A DNA stretch of 64,000 nucleotides from Isoetes taiwanensis (GCA_021234155.1 JAJEKV010000023.1:6858009-6922008); one strand, 5' to 3'; numbered from the stretch's first letter, positions 1 through 11,289 are shown. The notes: generated by a model not told the origin, from the letters alone. Numbers and translations: made by a program.

Positions 1-930
1 AGGCTTTTTTCCAAAAATTCCCAATCTACACTGTCATATGCTTTGGCAAAATCTAACTTAAGATAGACTATACGCTGACCTTTCAATCTGGCCCAATACA
101 TACCCTCATAAGCAGCAGCAACATTGTCTAAAATGCTCCTCCTTGGCAAGAATCCGTGATTGAGTAGGAGAGATTGATCTGACCAAGACATCACGCACTT
201 TGTCTGCAAGGGCCTTCGCAAATATTTTATACACGGAGGACAATAATGTGATAGGGCGCCAGTCAGATATTGTCTTCGGCTCTTTACACTTGGGAATAAG
301 AGAAATACAGCCAGTATTAATGATCTTATCCAAACTTCTGAACCTACGAAACTCACAGAAAGCATTGTAAAGATCGCAACCCAACCAATCCCAATATTCC
401 TGAAAAAATTCCACTGGGAAACCATCCAGGCCAGGGCACTTGTCTTTCTTTAAAAGAGAAGCTGCTGAATGTAAGTCATTGATGGTGATCTCTGACTCTA
501 GGTGTGCACGCTGCTCCGCTGACACAATGGGGTGGACCTTCGACAAGACTGCAGATTGCATATCCTCCTGAAAGGGCAACTGATGTCTGGAAAAAAATGA
601 GGAAAAGTGGTCGTGAAGATACTGCTTCAATTGAACCGGATCAGAACACTCTGAACCATCAGGCAAAATAAGGGAGTTAATAGATGCCATCATACGCCTT
701 CTCTTAGCGGCCCGAAAAAAGAAGTGAGAGCATCTATCACCAGATCTAAACCATTCTAGTCCAGCCTTTATCCTAGCTTGATTCACATGAGCCGTCTCAA
801 TGGCTTTAATCTCTGTCAAGATTTCTTTCTCTCTAATACCAGAAGAAGGGGCAAGAGCACGGCATCTCTGTAACTCCTGATACAACCCGGTTAATTCGCC
901 TCTAGTCCGAACCACATTGCATGACCCCAC
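1..930 (-). pseudogene. LINE ORF2 reverse transcriptase, partial
   Basis: Continuation of LINE ORF2. Visible RT blocks in order: LLKKDKCPGLDGFPVEFFQ (motif 1), SLIPKCKEPKTISDWRPITL (motif 2), YKIFAKALADKVR, and SPTQS. After SPTQS, near 165, a frameshift moves the reading to another frame, where GFLPRRSILDNV and then LKLDFAKAYDSVDW (motif A, first catalytic Asp) are read between 1 and 160. Motif C and everything after are beyond the left edge. Two frameshifts (near 165 and 940) make this a dead copy. Confidence 0.88.
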
Positions 931-1816
931 CGCTTTGCAAAGGATTTAAAATGACCACGAGGCGAACAATACCAGCCATTCCACCACTACGAGAGAATTC
1001 ATGAGACCATGCATTCCGACAACCTGCAATGAATTCACAATCCTTCAGATGTTTAGTATTGAGCTTGAAATAAGTTTTTGTAGCTCTTCGCCGTAGAGGT
1101 TGTCCGGTAGAGAACCATTGTGGATTATGATCTGAGACTGCACTATCCAACAGATTAGTTCTCTGCAACTGAAGAAAATCAGCAGCTACTGCATTATAAT
1201 AGCCACGATCATGTCGGGCGTAGGCTCTACCATTGCCTGTCCATCCATTGCACCATGTGAAGGATTGATCACCCTCGATCTCCACAAGGCCACAATCATG
1301 CAGCAGGCGTTGCCATTGCTCCCGCTCAAATTCCTGAACCACCTGTGATCCCCTGCCACACCTGTCTACCTCAATTTCAACCATATTGAAATCTCCAATG
1401 AGCAACCATGCCACATTATTGCCTAGCCTGAGAACTTTGCTACGAAGAGAGGCCCACAAAGCTCCCCTTTGACGCGGATAATTGTGAGCATAAACATTCA
1501 CTAAACCACATTCTTGCCCCCGCTCTTTCCACTTAACAATTATCCAACGACCAAACCTGTCCACTTGAGTGAAAGTGACATTCAAAGAAGGCTTCCATGC
1601 AGTAAGAACGCCTGCTTTAGCAGAATCAGCAGCCGCCACAAGCACATTATAATCACACCCCAAAATGTTGGCCAGCTTTTGAACCTCGCCTTTACGGCAC
1701 TTGTGCTCCTGAAAACAACATATATCCATGGGGAACTTAGATAGATAGAGGGACAATCTACTCCTTTTGCTTGGGGAAGAAGCCACTCCCCTAACATTCC
1801 AAGAAAGAATATTCAT
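902..1816 (-). pseudogene. LINE ORF2 N-terminus: AP-like endonuclease
   Basis: The frame opens MNILSWNVRG, the usual start of the exonuclease-endonuclease-phosphatase domain in plant L1 ORF2. Catalytic signatures are visible: N of SWNVRG, E of CFQEHK, the LLIGDFNMVE motif, and SDHNP near the domain end. This domain nicks target DNA to prime reverse transcription. Around 930-960 the frame is lost; the reverse-transcriptase part continues in another frame with about 30 bp of overlap. ORF2 is therefore inactivated by a small indel unless programmed shifting occurs, for which I see no slippery signal. Confidence 0.85.
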
Positions 1817-3177
1817 GAAGGCAATTGAGGGTCCTCCACATCCATCTCAGTGGCACCAGGAGGATTAACTGCATCAGAGAGGTCTGCCCATCGTGTGCGA
1901 GTAAGTGGCAAGGGGGAGCCTCCTCTCTGTTCCACCCTTCCATTGTGTCCTGGAACAATTGGCAGAGGGGAGCCTCCGCTCTGCTCCACCCTCTCCATGT
2001 TAGGTGCAGATTGAGATAAGGGAGAGCCACATCCCTGCTCTGGCCCTTCACGGAGTACCTCAGGTGCACTACCATGCCTATCTCCACTAGGATGTGCCGC
2101 CTGAGAGGCAGACTGAGCAAATTTATTACGGGCAGCCTTCTTTAAATTAACTTTTGTCCAGCCATCTGTAGCTCTTTCACGCCGTTCCTGCTGCTCTTGA
2201 ATCATTTGCAATTTAGCTCTAGCATCAGCACTAAAAACTGGCACAGACTGCATGTTAGAGGCGGAGGGCATATCAACATCCTTGTCAATTGCATCTTTAG
2301 AGGATGTGGACTGAGGAGGCACAACTCTGGGGGAAGCAGAAGGGAGAGGCGAAGAAGAAACCGGAACATTGGCAGGGCGATCCCGCTTAGCACGAAAATT
2401 TGCAAAAAGCTCAAGTTGGGGAAACAAATCAGCAAGTTGCGGACCATTCAGTAGTTGCAAATCAAATTTGAGGAACATAGGCCCACTATTGATGATAACT
2501 GAACTAGGCAGAGCTCGACCACATGGTAGAGAAACACAAATCTTAGCACCATCAACTATAGAGTGAGCCAAGTGAGTACCCAAACCATTAGCAACACTCA
2601 CAAGGAAGTCCGGCACAAGTAGATCAGGTGGAAGATTTACAATAGAAAACCAACAAGGCATCTTTAAAGCATTACACATACCCGGTGAGAAGCCAGGAGA
2701 ATAAGGTTGGTATAGCACGTAATCACTCCACATAGGATCAACACCACGAGCTACCAATTGATCAGCAACAGCAGCATCATCAAACATAACCAGAAAGAAA
2801 TTTTTCCCAAGCATTTTCAAGGTGCGATAAGCAGGAAGACCAATCCTGCGGAGATGGCCTGTCAACCAGTAACCAAGCTTCCTAATATCCAGATACGCAC
2901 CGGTATAATGGCCCACCACACCAAATGACATCAAGTTACTGATACATCTCTTATGCAAATCATGATCAATCCGCACAACATTGTAGCCAGATGCGGTTAA
3001 AGTATCTCTGCACACCTCTGTTTGATAGAAGACATCCACAGGAGGCAATTCAAAATCAAGTTGACTCTCCTTTGCCTGAAGCTCGCTAAGCAAACTACCA
3101 ATATCCTTCTTGTTATTCTGAACCATCATATCAATAGCAAGTGATATTCCTTTGCAAATGGAGATACCTTGTTCCAA
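1813..3177 (-). CDS. LINE ORF1 protein, DUF4283-like
   Basis: 454 codons, uninterrupted. The N-terminal ~260 residues look like the DUF4283/RRM-like nucleic-acid-binding region of plant LINE ORF1 and Gag-related proteins (GVVGHYTGAYLDIRKLGYWL, then a WFSIVNLPPDL stretch and FLKFDLQLLNGPQLADLFPQ). The C-terminal part is low-complexity and proline/glutamine-rich, with three GGSPLP/GCGSPL-type repeats. I see no CCHC zinc knuckle, which many family members have. The stop codon overlaps the ORF2 start as ATGA (1,813-1,816), so ORF2 could be translated by termination-reinitiation. Family assignment comes from general resemblance and was not searched. Confidence 0.7.
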   Translation of the reverse strand: MEQGISICKGISLAIDMMVQNNKKDIGSLLSELQAKESQLDFELPPVDVFYQTEVCRDTLTASGYNVVRIDHDLHKRCISNLMSFGVVGHYTGAYLDIRKLGYWLTGHLRRIGLPAYRTLKMLGKNFFLVMFDDAAVADQLVARGVDPMWSDYVLYQPYSPGFSPGMCNALKMPCWFSIVNLPPDLLVPDFLVSVANGLGTHLAHSIVDGAKICVSLPCGRALPSSVIINSGPMFLKFDLQLLNGPQLADLFPQLELFANFRAKRDRPANVPVSSSPLPSASPRVVPPQSTSSKDAIDKDVDMPSASNMQSVPVFSADARAKLQMIQEQQERRERATDGWTKVNLKKAARNKFAQSASQAAHPSGDRHGSAPEVLREGPEQGCGSPLSQSAPNMERVEQSGGSPLPIVPGHNGRVEQRGGSPLPLTRTRWADLSDAVNPPGATEMDVEDPQLPS

Positions 3178-3288
3178 CTATGAAAAATCAAATGATCTAC
3201 AGTCAGACGTCAATGTGACCACCCAAAAAAACTTCTAACCTTCATAAAAAAGAATGGAAATCTGTTAAATAATTTGTCAACGAAGCAG

Positions 3289-3506
3289 GATCAGAGAACT
3301 AAAAATTGTACAGTCGATTTTTTCAAAACCCTTGCTGCAAAGATGAATAAGAATCAGCAGCACAACCAGAGAAAACACAAAATGAACAAACGTTTTTTTG
3401 ATCCAACATACCATGTCATACACATAGTTGAAAGGAGGATCAGAGAACTACAAATTGTACAGTCATTTTTGGCAAAACCCTTGCTGCAAAACAGAGATGA
3501 ATAAGA
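3289..3506. repeat. Pair of ~70-bp direct repeats
   Basis: The stretch starting GGATCAGAGAACTA at about 3,289-3,354 recurs at about 3,438-3,506 with a few changes and a small insertion. Both contain a TTGTACAGTC core and end in GATGAATAAGA. They lie just upstream (minus-strand sense) of LINE ORF1, so they could be 5'UTR repeats of the LINE or unrelated. Confidence 0.6.
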
Positions 3507-3892
3507 TTCAAAAGACCAACTAGAGATGCGAATCATGGCTATAACAACCTAGATATTTTATACAATAGGCATAACAAAACTGGCCATATTTTCAAGCATC
3601 CTTGCTCATTCAACGAAGTGCTTAGACTTAGCGTTTGCGAAATGTCACTTGCGATGGGCGTCGGAACAACGGCAAGCACAAAGAGGAGAAGCAGGCGCAC
3701 GCAAGAAAAGCTTCCCACAATTTCGAGAATGTTCTCTTTTAAGTGCATGATTTTTAGGAGCCCAAAGTCAAAGATACCACTTAACTTTTGTACCATACGC
3801 ACATTGCCACGTTTGTAATAAATAATAGGGAAAAACTACAATATACCCCTAATTTTTTGCAAAATTCACAGTATACCCCTAACTTTCTAAAA
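3507..3892. other. Non-coding stretch, nothing recognised
   Basis: AT-rich DNA with only short overlapping frames on both strands. No coding family, RNA gene or element end is recognised. It leads directly into the CACAC-rich minisatellite. Confidence 0.5.
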
Positions 3893-4540
3893 ATTCACAA
3901 AACACCACACACCACACAACACAGTACACACCACACAACACGCTGCATGCACTACATAACATAGGCTGTACTATCACCACTACTGGCGGCACAAAACCTA
4001 CACCACACATCACACAACATAGTATACACCACACGACACGTTGCACACACCACACAACATTCACCACTATTGGCGGCACAAAACCTACCACACACTACAC
4101 CACACAGTACATACCACACAATACGGTGCATACACCACACAACATTCACCACTATTGGCGGCACAATAACCTATACCACACCACACCACACCACACAATA
4201 CATACCACACAACATAGTGCATACACCATACAGCATAGGCTGCACTATCACCACTATTGGCGGCAGAATAACCTACACCACACCACACTGGTACACCACA
4301 CCTCACTTACTACTACTATCACCCCACATATGTCACGCGCCACAATGTAGCAACACTATTAGCACCATTGGCAGCACAACATCCCACTCCACCACGATGG
4401 AGACACACCACACCACAAATGCTAGCATTATTCTCATCACTACACCACAAACAACATGCCAACAACTCACCACTCACCAGACCACACATACCTCATCTAT
4501 CACTGTGGCATCCATTGCACGAAATGCCCCACAGATGGCA
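3893..4540. repeat. CACACCA-rich minisatellite
   Basis: About 650 bp with strong strand asymmetry (almost no G on the plus strand) built from ACCACACAACA words. A longer unit of about 85-105 bp is marked by an ACTATTGGCGGCACA block, which recurs near 3,975, 4,065, 4,148 and 4,250 and in degraded form near 4,360. Long open frames across it on both strands (His/Thr-rich or Cys/Val-rich) are composition artefacts and are not annotated. Confidence 0.85.
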
Positions 4541-4678
4541 TCATAGAGACACAACATGACAATACAGCCAACATGATGCAAAATGGTAGTAGACATACCT
4601 GATTCTTGAAGTGGATTTCAGGTTACCTTTTCTGTGTTGATAGAAACAATCTAGGTCAAGCTTGAGATTTTTACACAA

Positions 4679-5245
4679 CTAATAATTGAACATAGTTGCA
4701 ATGGCATGTTTTGGTCTCAGAACATTGCTCTGCTTTTCTGTTTTGATTGTGAGTTCAGATTGAATGTGTGGTCTAGAGGAACCTGATTTGGTTTTTTCCC
4801 TATCATCTTCATCATCCCTGTCACTTTTACTATTTTCTTCCTGCTTAGGTTGGATTTGCCTATGCTTTCTCTTGGGTCTAGACGAACTGGCCTCTGCTTT
4901 CTCATCGGGAGTTCTATAATAATCCAAGAAGCTCTTCCAATTAACAGCCCCCCCTTTATATGCAGATAATAAGCCACTGCCCAGGTTCCAGAAGCCATTC
5001 CACCCCATGTATGTGGCTTCCCTGTAATTCTTTTGTAAATTTGCATGAACTATTTGTATTGTTCATTACTCAGATTCTTCAACCTGTACAAGAAAACATA
5101 TGCCTTAATTTTTCAGTTTGAACAAAAATTTGGGGGAAAATACCTGTAGCCAGATTTATTTGGAACTTTGTCACCCCAAAGCTTCTTTAGATCTTCATGG
5201 GGCACAATCTCTTGTTTGATGAGAGATTTTATCGTGTAAACAGTG
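4679..5245 (-). pseudogene. Decayed gene fragment, unknown family
   Basis: On the minus strand an exon-like piece at about 5,145-5,240 encodes LKKLWGDKVPNKSGY. It is followed by a ~60-bp candidate intron with GT...AG ends (about 5,086-5,145) and a second piece, LKNLSNEQYK, that hits an in-frame TAG. It continues as FMQIYKRITGKPHTWGG and then, in another frame, AVNWKSFLDYYRTPDEKAEA with a charged tail (PKRKHRQIQPKQEE, DDEDDRE). Splice-like ends plus a sensible protein broken by a stop and a frameshift suggest a pseudogene. I do not recognise the family. Confidence 0.4.
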
Positions 5246-5249
5246 GCAT

Positions 5250-6240
5250 TCAATTCTTACTCCATTAGGGTACAATCGGCAAGAAGCGGCAAAAAAACAG
5301 AAGAAGAGGTGATTATTTTCGAAATGAGGAATAATGACGTGACATAAAATTCAAAATAACCGATGCTCATTAATTCGCACTCCCGCAATCTTCGCTTCGG
5401 TGTGCACCACCCGATTCTACCACAAAGAAAGTGCAAAAATGTGGAGTCAAAATGCGCGTTTTTGACACAGCGTGCTTTTACCCTTAAGGAGGAATTTGGT
5501 GGTCGAATTACGCTGCATTGGTTGAATCTCATCGTTCAACCTATCTACAGTAACTCAGTCAATACCTGAACTACAGTGACATTTTATGTCACATTCATTT
5601 GTTGAATTGATTATTATATAGGAATTTATGGCACATGTTCTAAGTCTAGATGCAATACACAAACTGATCTAGCTTGTTATAGAAATTGAAATTGTTTCTC
5701 TATTTCTAACATGATGCTCATGTTTGGTATTTCCTTGGATTATGTTGTCATTGTCTAGCACTGTACTCACATAGGATTTTGTGTCTTTGCTTGTGCTTAT
5801 GTTCTTGTATCCAAGATTTCCAGAGTATTTTCATACATGCAGTGGCCAGGGATTCCCATTAGTCACAAGGACTAACCCCATTGAGTGCATGTGCAGTTAA
5901 TCCGCAGGGCAGTGGCCAAGTTGATGGCGGCAATGTAGCCGGGGATCGGGGTTGAATTCCAGAGCTAGAAGCTCCTGTCTGATTTGATGAGTTGTTGTAA
6001 TCTATATATTGAGAATATTATGGATAGTAAATATTTGGATTGTTATAGTCTTGATGGATAAGAATGGATCATTCTCCAATTGCTAAATGGAAGATTAAAT
6101 CATTCACCAATACTATAACTTTGGTAAAGTTTTAGACTAATTTGGATCTAGCCTTAAGTTAGACAAGATCCCGAGTTGCCAGGAGGTCGACTCGACAGGC
6201 TCATCTCAAGTGTGATCATCATCTCATAGCTCGTTGTGGT
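5250..6240. other. Non-coding stretch with one tRNA-like motif
   Basis: No supported gene. Short frames on both strands at 5,257-5,570 overlap each other and show no family motif. A TGACATAAAAT/ATTTTATGTCA pair brackets about 5,339-5,590 and may mark the ends of a small inverted-repeat element, but the arms are short. The SINE-like motif at 5,890-6,010 lies in this stretch. Confidence 0.4.
5890..6010 (+). mobile_element. Possible tRNA-derived SINE head
   Basis: A box-like TGGCCAAGTTGATGG (5,913-5,927) is followed 22 bp later by box B-like GGTTGAATTCC (5,950-5,960). This is the order and spacing of an internal RNA polymerase III promoter. It is not a foldable tRNA by eye, so a SINE or tRNA relic is more likely than a tRNA gene. 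Ends are not defined. Confidence 0.3.
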
Positions 6241-6241
6241 C

Positions 6242-6556
6242 TCATTTGAGCGGTTTGTAGCTATTGGCTCGGTCGGCTCCTCCATCCATTGGGTTTGGTC
6301 CACTGGAGCTACTTGGCTGATGCACCGAAGTCGTCTTTCCTTTGGTTCCTAGGCGCTCCCGGATCTGCGGCTCTTGCTTGGGCAGTATATCCTCCTCCTT
6401 GATCTTGCCCCAAATGTTGACATAGCCATCCAAGTCGGAGATGATCTTCTCCTGATATACGTCTCCTCTCGCTCCTCCATTATGAACTCTTATTTTCGAG
6501 GTCGATGAAGTCATCAAGGTCTTCCTAGTAGTGCAAAAGGGATGGGAGCTCGCCAT
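6242..6556 (-). CDS. Hypothetical 104-residue reading frame
   Basis: Open minus-strand frame starting MASSHPFCTTRKTLMTSSTS, ending in a Ser/Pro-rich tail. It is polar, with no membrane segment or recognised domain. It could be a fragment of a retroelement polyprotein or a chance frame; the GC content is slightly higher than its surroundings. Low confidence that it is expressed. Confidence 0.2.
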   Translation of the reverse strand: MASSHPFCTTRKTLMTSSTSKIRVHNGGARGDVYQEKIISDLDGYVNIWGKIKEEDILPKQEPQIRERLGTKGKTTSVHQPSSSSGPNPMDGGADRANSYKPLK

Positions 6557-6863
6557 GGTTGGCCTTGAATACTCTAGTTGTCTAGCTTGGTCGCTCCTTT
6601 GCTAATGTTGCCTTACATCCGCTTGAGCCGTCAAGATGCAAGATCATGATGGTCCTCCCTCCAATTCATATGCGCACCTGTGTCGCAATGGATTCTCCTT
6701 CTGGCATAAGATTATCCTCTTGACCCTAGGTTCTTAAAGGTAAAATAGACATACATCTGACATACTCCTATCTATGTATGTTTCTGCCTTGTGCTCTTCT
6801 ATTCGAAGTTCCTGCATATTGAAATCAATGTTGAGGTTCTCTTGCTGGTGTGAGCTCGTGGGT

Positions 6864-7625
6864 ATGGCTCGTGCGGGGGTTGTGGCAGCAGGTGCAGTGG
6901 CAGAAGAGGTAGATCTGAAGGCTCAGCTAGAAAATGAAAGAAGTCGAAATCTTACTCTGTCAAAGGAGAACTTGCGCTTAAAAGACCGTGCAAATGCTCT
7001 CAACAAGATGCCCGCGGAATTAGCAGACACGAAGAATCAACTTGCAGCTTTGGGTAGGGAAAACACGGTGTTGAGAGTAGACAATGAGCATATGCGCGGT
7101 TTGACCAAAGCCTTAGATTCTGATCCCCTTAGACTCTCGAAGGAGCAGGGTATTGCATACCTCCCTCCCGAATACCTATATGAGAGCCAGTGGGAGGATG
7201 TAAAGAATGGGGACTACAGATATTGTCAAAGTTGTGGGGACAATTTGACCCAAGTTGGTTGGTATGCCTTAGGATGTGGACATCGTCTACATTTGAGGTG
7301 TTTGTTGGATTGGATGATGGGCAGTAGGTTCTGTCCAGCGAAGGATGGATATATTATACCGGAACGACAATATGTCGTGCTTAACATGCAATCACGCATG
7401 TCCTCCTTGCCACCTCTAATTGCTCGCAGGAGGGGCGGAATGGCTCATGCGTTCCAAAGCCAACGTCAGATGGACCTTTGGAGGGGGGTGGAAGAACCGC
7501 GTGAAGGTGAGGATGTACCAGATATTAACCAGTACCTGCCTCCCGCTCCTGGGCCACAGGGTGATTGGATGAACCCTGGTCCAGACGTACTGGTGGAGGA
7601 TCAGGACGATTACCTTGTCTCGTGA
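6864..7625 (+). CDS. Coiled-coil RING-type zinc-finger protein, copy 1
   Basis: Uninterrupted from the chosen Met (MARAGVV); the frame is open 30 codons further upstream, but the homology with the copy at 52.6 kb starts only after this Met. Roughly residues 20-85 are charged and heptad-like (ENERSRNLTLSKENLRLKDR, then NTVLRVDNEHM), suggesting a coiled coil. Next comes a RING-H2-like finger: CQSC at about residue 121, GCGH, HLRC, FCP. The usual final Cys is absent (FCPAKDG; FCPADDG in copy 2), so an Asp may serve or the finger may bind fewer zincs. The tail is proline-rich (QYLPPAPGPQGD). A ubiquitin-ligase role is a family-based inference only. Confidence 0.65.
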   Translation: MARAGVVAAGAVAEEVDLKAQLENERSRNLTLSKENLRLKDRANALNKMPAELADTKNQLAALGRENTVLRVDNEHMRGLTKALDSDPLRLSKEQGIAYLPPEYLYESQWEDVKNGDYRYCQSCGDNLTQVGWYALGCGHRLHLRCLLDWMMGSRFCPAKDGYIIPERQYVVLNMQSRMSSLPPLIARRRGGMAHAFQSQRQMDLWRGVEEPREGEDVPDINQYLPPAPGPQGDWMNPGPDVLVEDQDDYLVS

Positions 7626-7958
7626 GCTTCGAATACACTTCTATCTACATTATTTTTTTGATATTTTTCCCTAAGATCTCAGATGCACATGAACCAGCGT
7701 TCGTTGACGAGGATTTGTTTGTCTTAATAGAATTTTGGGGGTTGCGTTGTCGCATTTAGTTGTTTGTGTAATAGTTAAGTATGCGAGTGAGTCAAAACAT
7801 CTGCACATGCAATATATTTGACATCTGGACCTCTAGTCAGGCCTTCTTTTCTTTGAACATCATAGTAGATAAAACCATAGTGATTACTGAAAAGAAGGGC
7901 CTGATGTAGAGGGACAGATGCCAATTGGGATTAGTGGACTAACTGTCATCTCTTTCAC

Positions 7959-8088
7959 CCTGGCTTAGTCTTTTTTTGTTTGTCCTGTTTGATGTATCTA
8001 AAGTGCCCCCTAGGATGAGTTCGCTCACTCATTTTAGGTGGCACTTTAGATTATTCAAATAGGAAAATCGAAAAGGGAGTAAGCCTGG
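7959..8088. ncRNA. Foldback class I, copy 1 (candidate hairpin RNA)
   Basis: A ~61-nt left arm starting CCTGGCTTAG and a right arm ending TAAGCCTGG pair along most of their length around a very short loop (TTCGCT). The best-paired inner part is CTAAAGTGCC...GGCACTTTAG. The same foldback occurs at 53,586-53,714 and 54,416-54,549 with compensating changes. Shape and length resemble a plant MIRNA precursor, but transcription is unknown; it could also be a small inverted-repeat transposon. Confidence 0.55.
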
Positions 8089-8196
8089 AGCACGACCCTC
8101 TCGAATAGTTGTCAACTCACCAGGCTTGTATTGTCCGTGGCATACAATATAGATTTCTCGAAATTCTTGTTACCCCTTTAAAAAGAGCGAGCTTTT

Positions 8197-8288
8197 CTCT
8201 CGCTCTCTTTTGGCGACTCTCTGTGTCAATGTAGCTTAGTTATTTTGCTAGGCTATATTACACAAAGATGCTCTAAATGGGAGGTGGA
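8197..8288. ncRNA. Foldback class II, copy 1
   Basis: Inverted repeat with GTGTCAATGTAGCTTAG on the left and CTAGGCTATATTACAC on the right. It is the weakest-paired of the three class II copies (others at 53,823-53,916 and 54,659-54,750). Same order relative to class I as in the right-hand cluster. Confidence 0.4.
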
Positions 8289-8352
8289 ATAGAAATCGTT
8301 CGTTCTAGAGGTAAAAGTTCTCGTATGCAAGTTGCTATGACGTCAGAGGTGA

Positions 8353-8490
8353 GAGCGTGCCCTAATTTCAAGCCAAAGTGGTGCCTGTGCTTTGTCCATC
8401 CATGTAGCGGCTATTAGGCACCAAATTCTAACTCTTGCTATTGATGGAGAACCTCGAACAACACTGTGACTTGAAATTAGAGGACGCGTC
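8353..8490. ncRNA. Foldback class V, copy 1
   Basis: Arms of about 28 nt (CTAATTTCAAG on the left, CTTGAAATTAG on the right) around a ~75-nt loop. The loop holds a smaller nested GGTGCCT/AGGCACC hairpin. A homologous copy is at 54,799-54,946. Confidence 0.45.
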
Positions 8491-8714
8491 CCCTTCGGCA
8501 TCGTGGTGGATTGTACAAGGACGGAGGTAACAAGGTTTTTGAGTACTCTATTTTTATTGTGGCCATGGATGATACAGCATGGTGGTTGTTTGCGATTCTG
8601 TGGCACGAAATTCATGAGATGATGGTGGGACTAATATAGAGGGGGCAGATGCCAGCGGCGTTAGTGGCTCAAGCATGAAAGGGTTCATCAGAGATTAGTG
8701 ATTGATGAGTAAAA

Positions 8715-8830
8715 GCATCGAGACTTCCCAATCTTTCTTTCCCCGCCTCTTTGGGCAATGTAGCTTAGTTTACATTCTAAGTTCCATTGTTCAAAGAGGC
8801 GTGAAAGCAAGATTTGAGAATGCGCGATAC
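8715..8830. ncRNA. Foldback class III, copy 1
   Basis: Left arm GCATCGAGACTTCCCAATC...GCCTCTTTGGGCAATG, right arm CATTGTTCAAAGAGGC...GCGATAC. The outer stem is decayed compared with the two copies at 54,047-54,168 and 54,252-54,377; the inner GCCTCTTTG/CAAAGAGGC stem is intact. Confidence 0.5.
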
Positions 8831-8889
8831 TTTCACTCTGATATTCCTTGAGGCAGCTGATGATTCTTGCCACGCTATAGGCCACTTTG

Positions 8890-11280
8890 TATGCATTAGA
8901 GAAAATTTGGGGTCTTGAAATGGCCCCCTAAGATATTTTTAATTCATTATCTCCTATTTCTTAGAATAATCCATGTCATATTTAAGTCAATAACTATGCA
9001 ATCCTTATCAAATCTTTTCCTTCCTTAAAACCCTCTCCTAATGCTACGTGTACAATTTCACTTGCTTGAAATTTATTGAGAGATATACTAAGTCTATTTT
9101 GGGGGAAGTAAACTCTTGAAAAGCATGTATGGTCAATGGCATATTTAAAGCCATACGTGAGAGACCTTTTGCACATCGTTAAAGGTGCCTTGATTTAAAA
9201 AGCTTTTATATTATATAAAAAAAGGGCGCACGTATTGAGATAAAGGCAAGGAATTGTTTTCCATCAACAAGATAGAAAAGAGAACACATAAGCCCATTCG
9301 TAGAAGAAAATCCGAAACAGAGGCTAATGATATTAACGAGGGATGATTTCCTGAAGTACGAATTGGAGCAGCTCGATAGATAAGAATATCAAGCCCTTTC
9401 GGCAATGCAATCCACTTGCTTATTGTACAGATGTTGACTATATGCATCCTTCGTCCCTTCTTGTGTATAATTCAACAAGAAACTGTGTGTACGCTCAGTT
9501 AAGGATCTGTATGATAAGATAATATATAAATGCTGGCCTTTTCGTTTATTCTTCAGTGCTTCAGACACGTTTTACCTCTATCAAAATTTTGATACGAATA
9601 TGCAGTTAATGGAAGCCTTCTAGCAATTTTTGCCAGGAGAATGACAATGACAAGACAATTTCTGTAATTTCGATTCCATGTTCTTGATGAAGATTGTCCT
9701 AAGATGTTTCTTTGCGAAATCATGTTTGAAGGCCTCATTTCTCTTAAAGTTTCAACTCTGCGTGATGTGGTTCTTCTCCCTCTTGAGACAGCAACCTAGA
9801 GGATAAATGCACTGTTGTGTTCTATGTAGCAGGCTATTAGGCAAATGTGTAGTTAAACCACACAACATGGAATGCTGAATTTGAATGCCACATTCGTCCA
9901 TCTTCCTGGTCTAAGCATGAGCTACAGCTTATGTGCATACTTGGTCTACAGCTACAAGCCTGCACAAATCCACCTCTACAAATACAGATTGGATAAATTA
10001 TGCCAACACAAAACTTCACAACATTTACTAAATTTCACCATTCAATCAAAATATGAACACACATTTCAATCACAGCCCAAGTTCACACTGAAACATCCAC
10101 ATAATCTTCAGGAATTGAACCTGATAAACCAATTGTTTTTCTTTTCACAAAATTAAGGACTTATAGCTTATGGACTTTAAAATAGGAAAGTGTTCTAAGG
10201 TCCACAAATATTCAAAACTGAACTTCCTTTCTTGCCAAGCAAATAGCAGTTATCTAGCATACCAGAAAGCTGAGCAGCTTATAGTCTGAACTTAGAGTAG
10301 CAGCGTAATGAAAGAAGTTTCCATCGCATAATACCTAGCAAGCACAAGAACAAGATTGATCTTCTCCAGCTTTTCTCTGTTTATCCAAATCCTCGCACAT
10401 CATTAATAGAACTAAAGCCAAAAATACCTCCTAGCATATGAACCAGATTGATCTTCTCCCGCTTTCCTCAAATGGAGTTTTTGCCATTCCTCTTGTTCAT
10501 TTTGTTATTGCATAGGAAAATAGCTGCTGCTCTCGATCTTAGCATCTTCAATGGCAAAACAAATTTAGAACCCTAAATCCTGAATAAAAAATAATTCAGT
10601 TTCTAGAACTAACCTGGGAAGTTAAATATCTGCGTGTCGCTGTGTCTCCTGGAGGTTGAAGACAGAACACAGATTCTTGAAAAAGCTTCACAACCTCGGT
10701 TGGATTAAAAGACTTTAATCAGTTCTTGAATTCGAGTAACTTACATTGTACAGAGGCTTTGCATTGTTCAAAAATTATATCACGAATTGATCCCTTCATA
10801 CCAGGCCTTTGAGCTCCGGCGAAAGAAAACAGCACTCCCCTTTTAGGGTTCGGATTTTTTTCTGCCATTTCACAACTTGAGAAAGCTTAGAAGGATGAAA
10901 AGATGTCGGATATGGAATTGCGATATCATTACCATCTGCTTGATCGATTTGAGTCTTCTAATTGAGGCTCTTCTTGATGGAAAACCCAACTCCAGATCGG
11001 GAGTTGTGTATTTTTTAATATAATAATTGTTGGATGCTCGAGGACATGCCTTGTAATTATTTTCCACTTGACCTAAACAAATTCTCAAATATATAACGTA
11101 TCTTCGTGAGATCTTTTGCACTACTTTCTAAATAAATGGGGCATTCCCTTAGCCATGTAGACATGCCATTTGAACAAAGAGAAAGCCCCTTATTGGTTGA
11201 TAGCAAAATCTGATGTGGAATTTCGAGATTTATTAAAAGGACACCAAGAGACCCCATATTTTCTCTAATGAATAATACAG
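8890..11280. other. AT-rich non-coding stretch
   Basis: No frame on either strand shows a recognisable protein or codon pattern. This block interrupts the colinearity between the left RING/foldback region and its homologue at 52.6-55.8 kb, so part of it may be one or more inserted elements. I could not find paired ends or a target duplication. Confidence 0.45.
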
Positions 11281-11289
11281 TCGATCATG

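Larger units (their letters stand above)
1..3250 (-). mobile_element. L1-type LINE retrotransposon, truncated by the window edge
   Basis: Two consecutive minus-strand reading frames have the layout of a plant L1-type LINE: an RNA-binding ORF1, then an ORF2 with endonuclease followed by reverse transcriptase. The element reads right to left, so its 5' end lies near 3,180-3,250 and its 3' part (rest of RT, 3'UTR, tail) is outside the window. ORF2 carries at least two frameshifts, so this copy is dead. The exact 5' boundary and target duplication cannot be set because the other end is missing. Confidence 0.9.

Noticed and set aside
4070-4560. Long open frames rich in His/Thr (plus) and Cys/Val (minus)
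   Set aside because: They are produced by the CACAC-rich minisatellite; all frames on both strands stay open because of composition.
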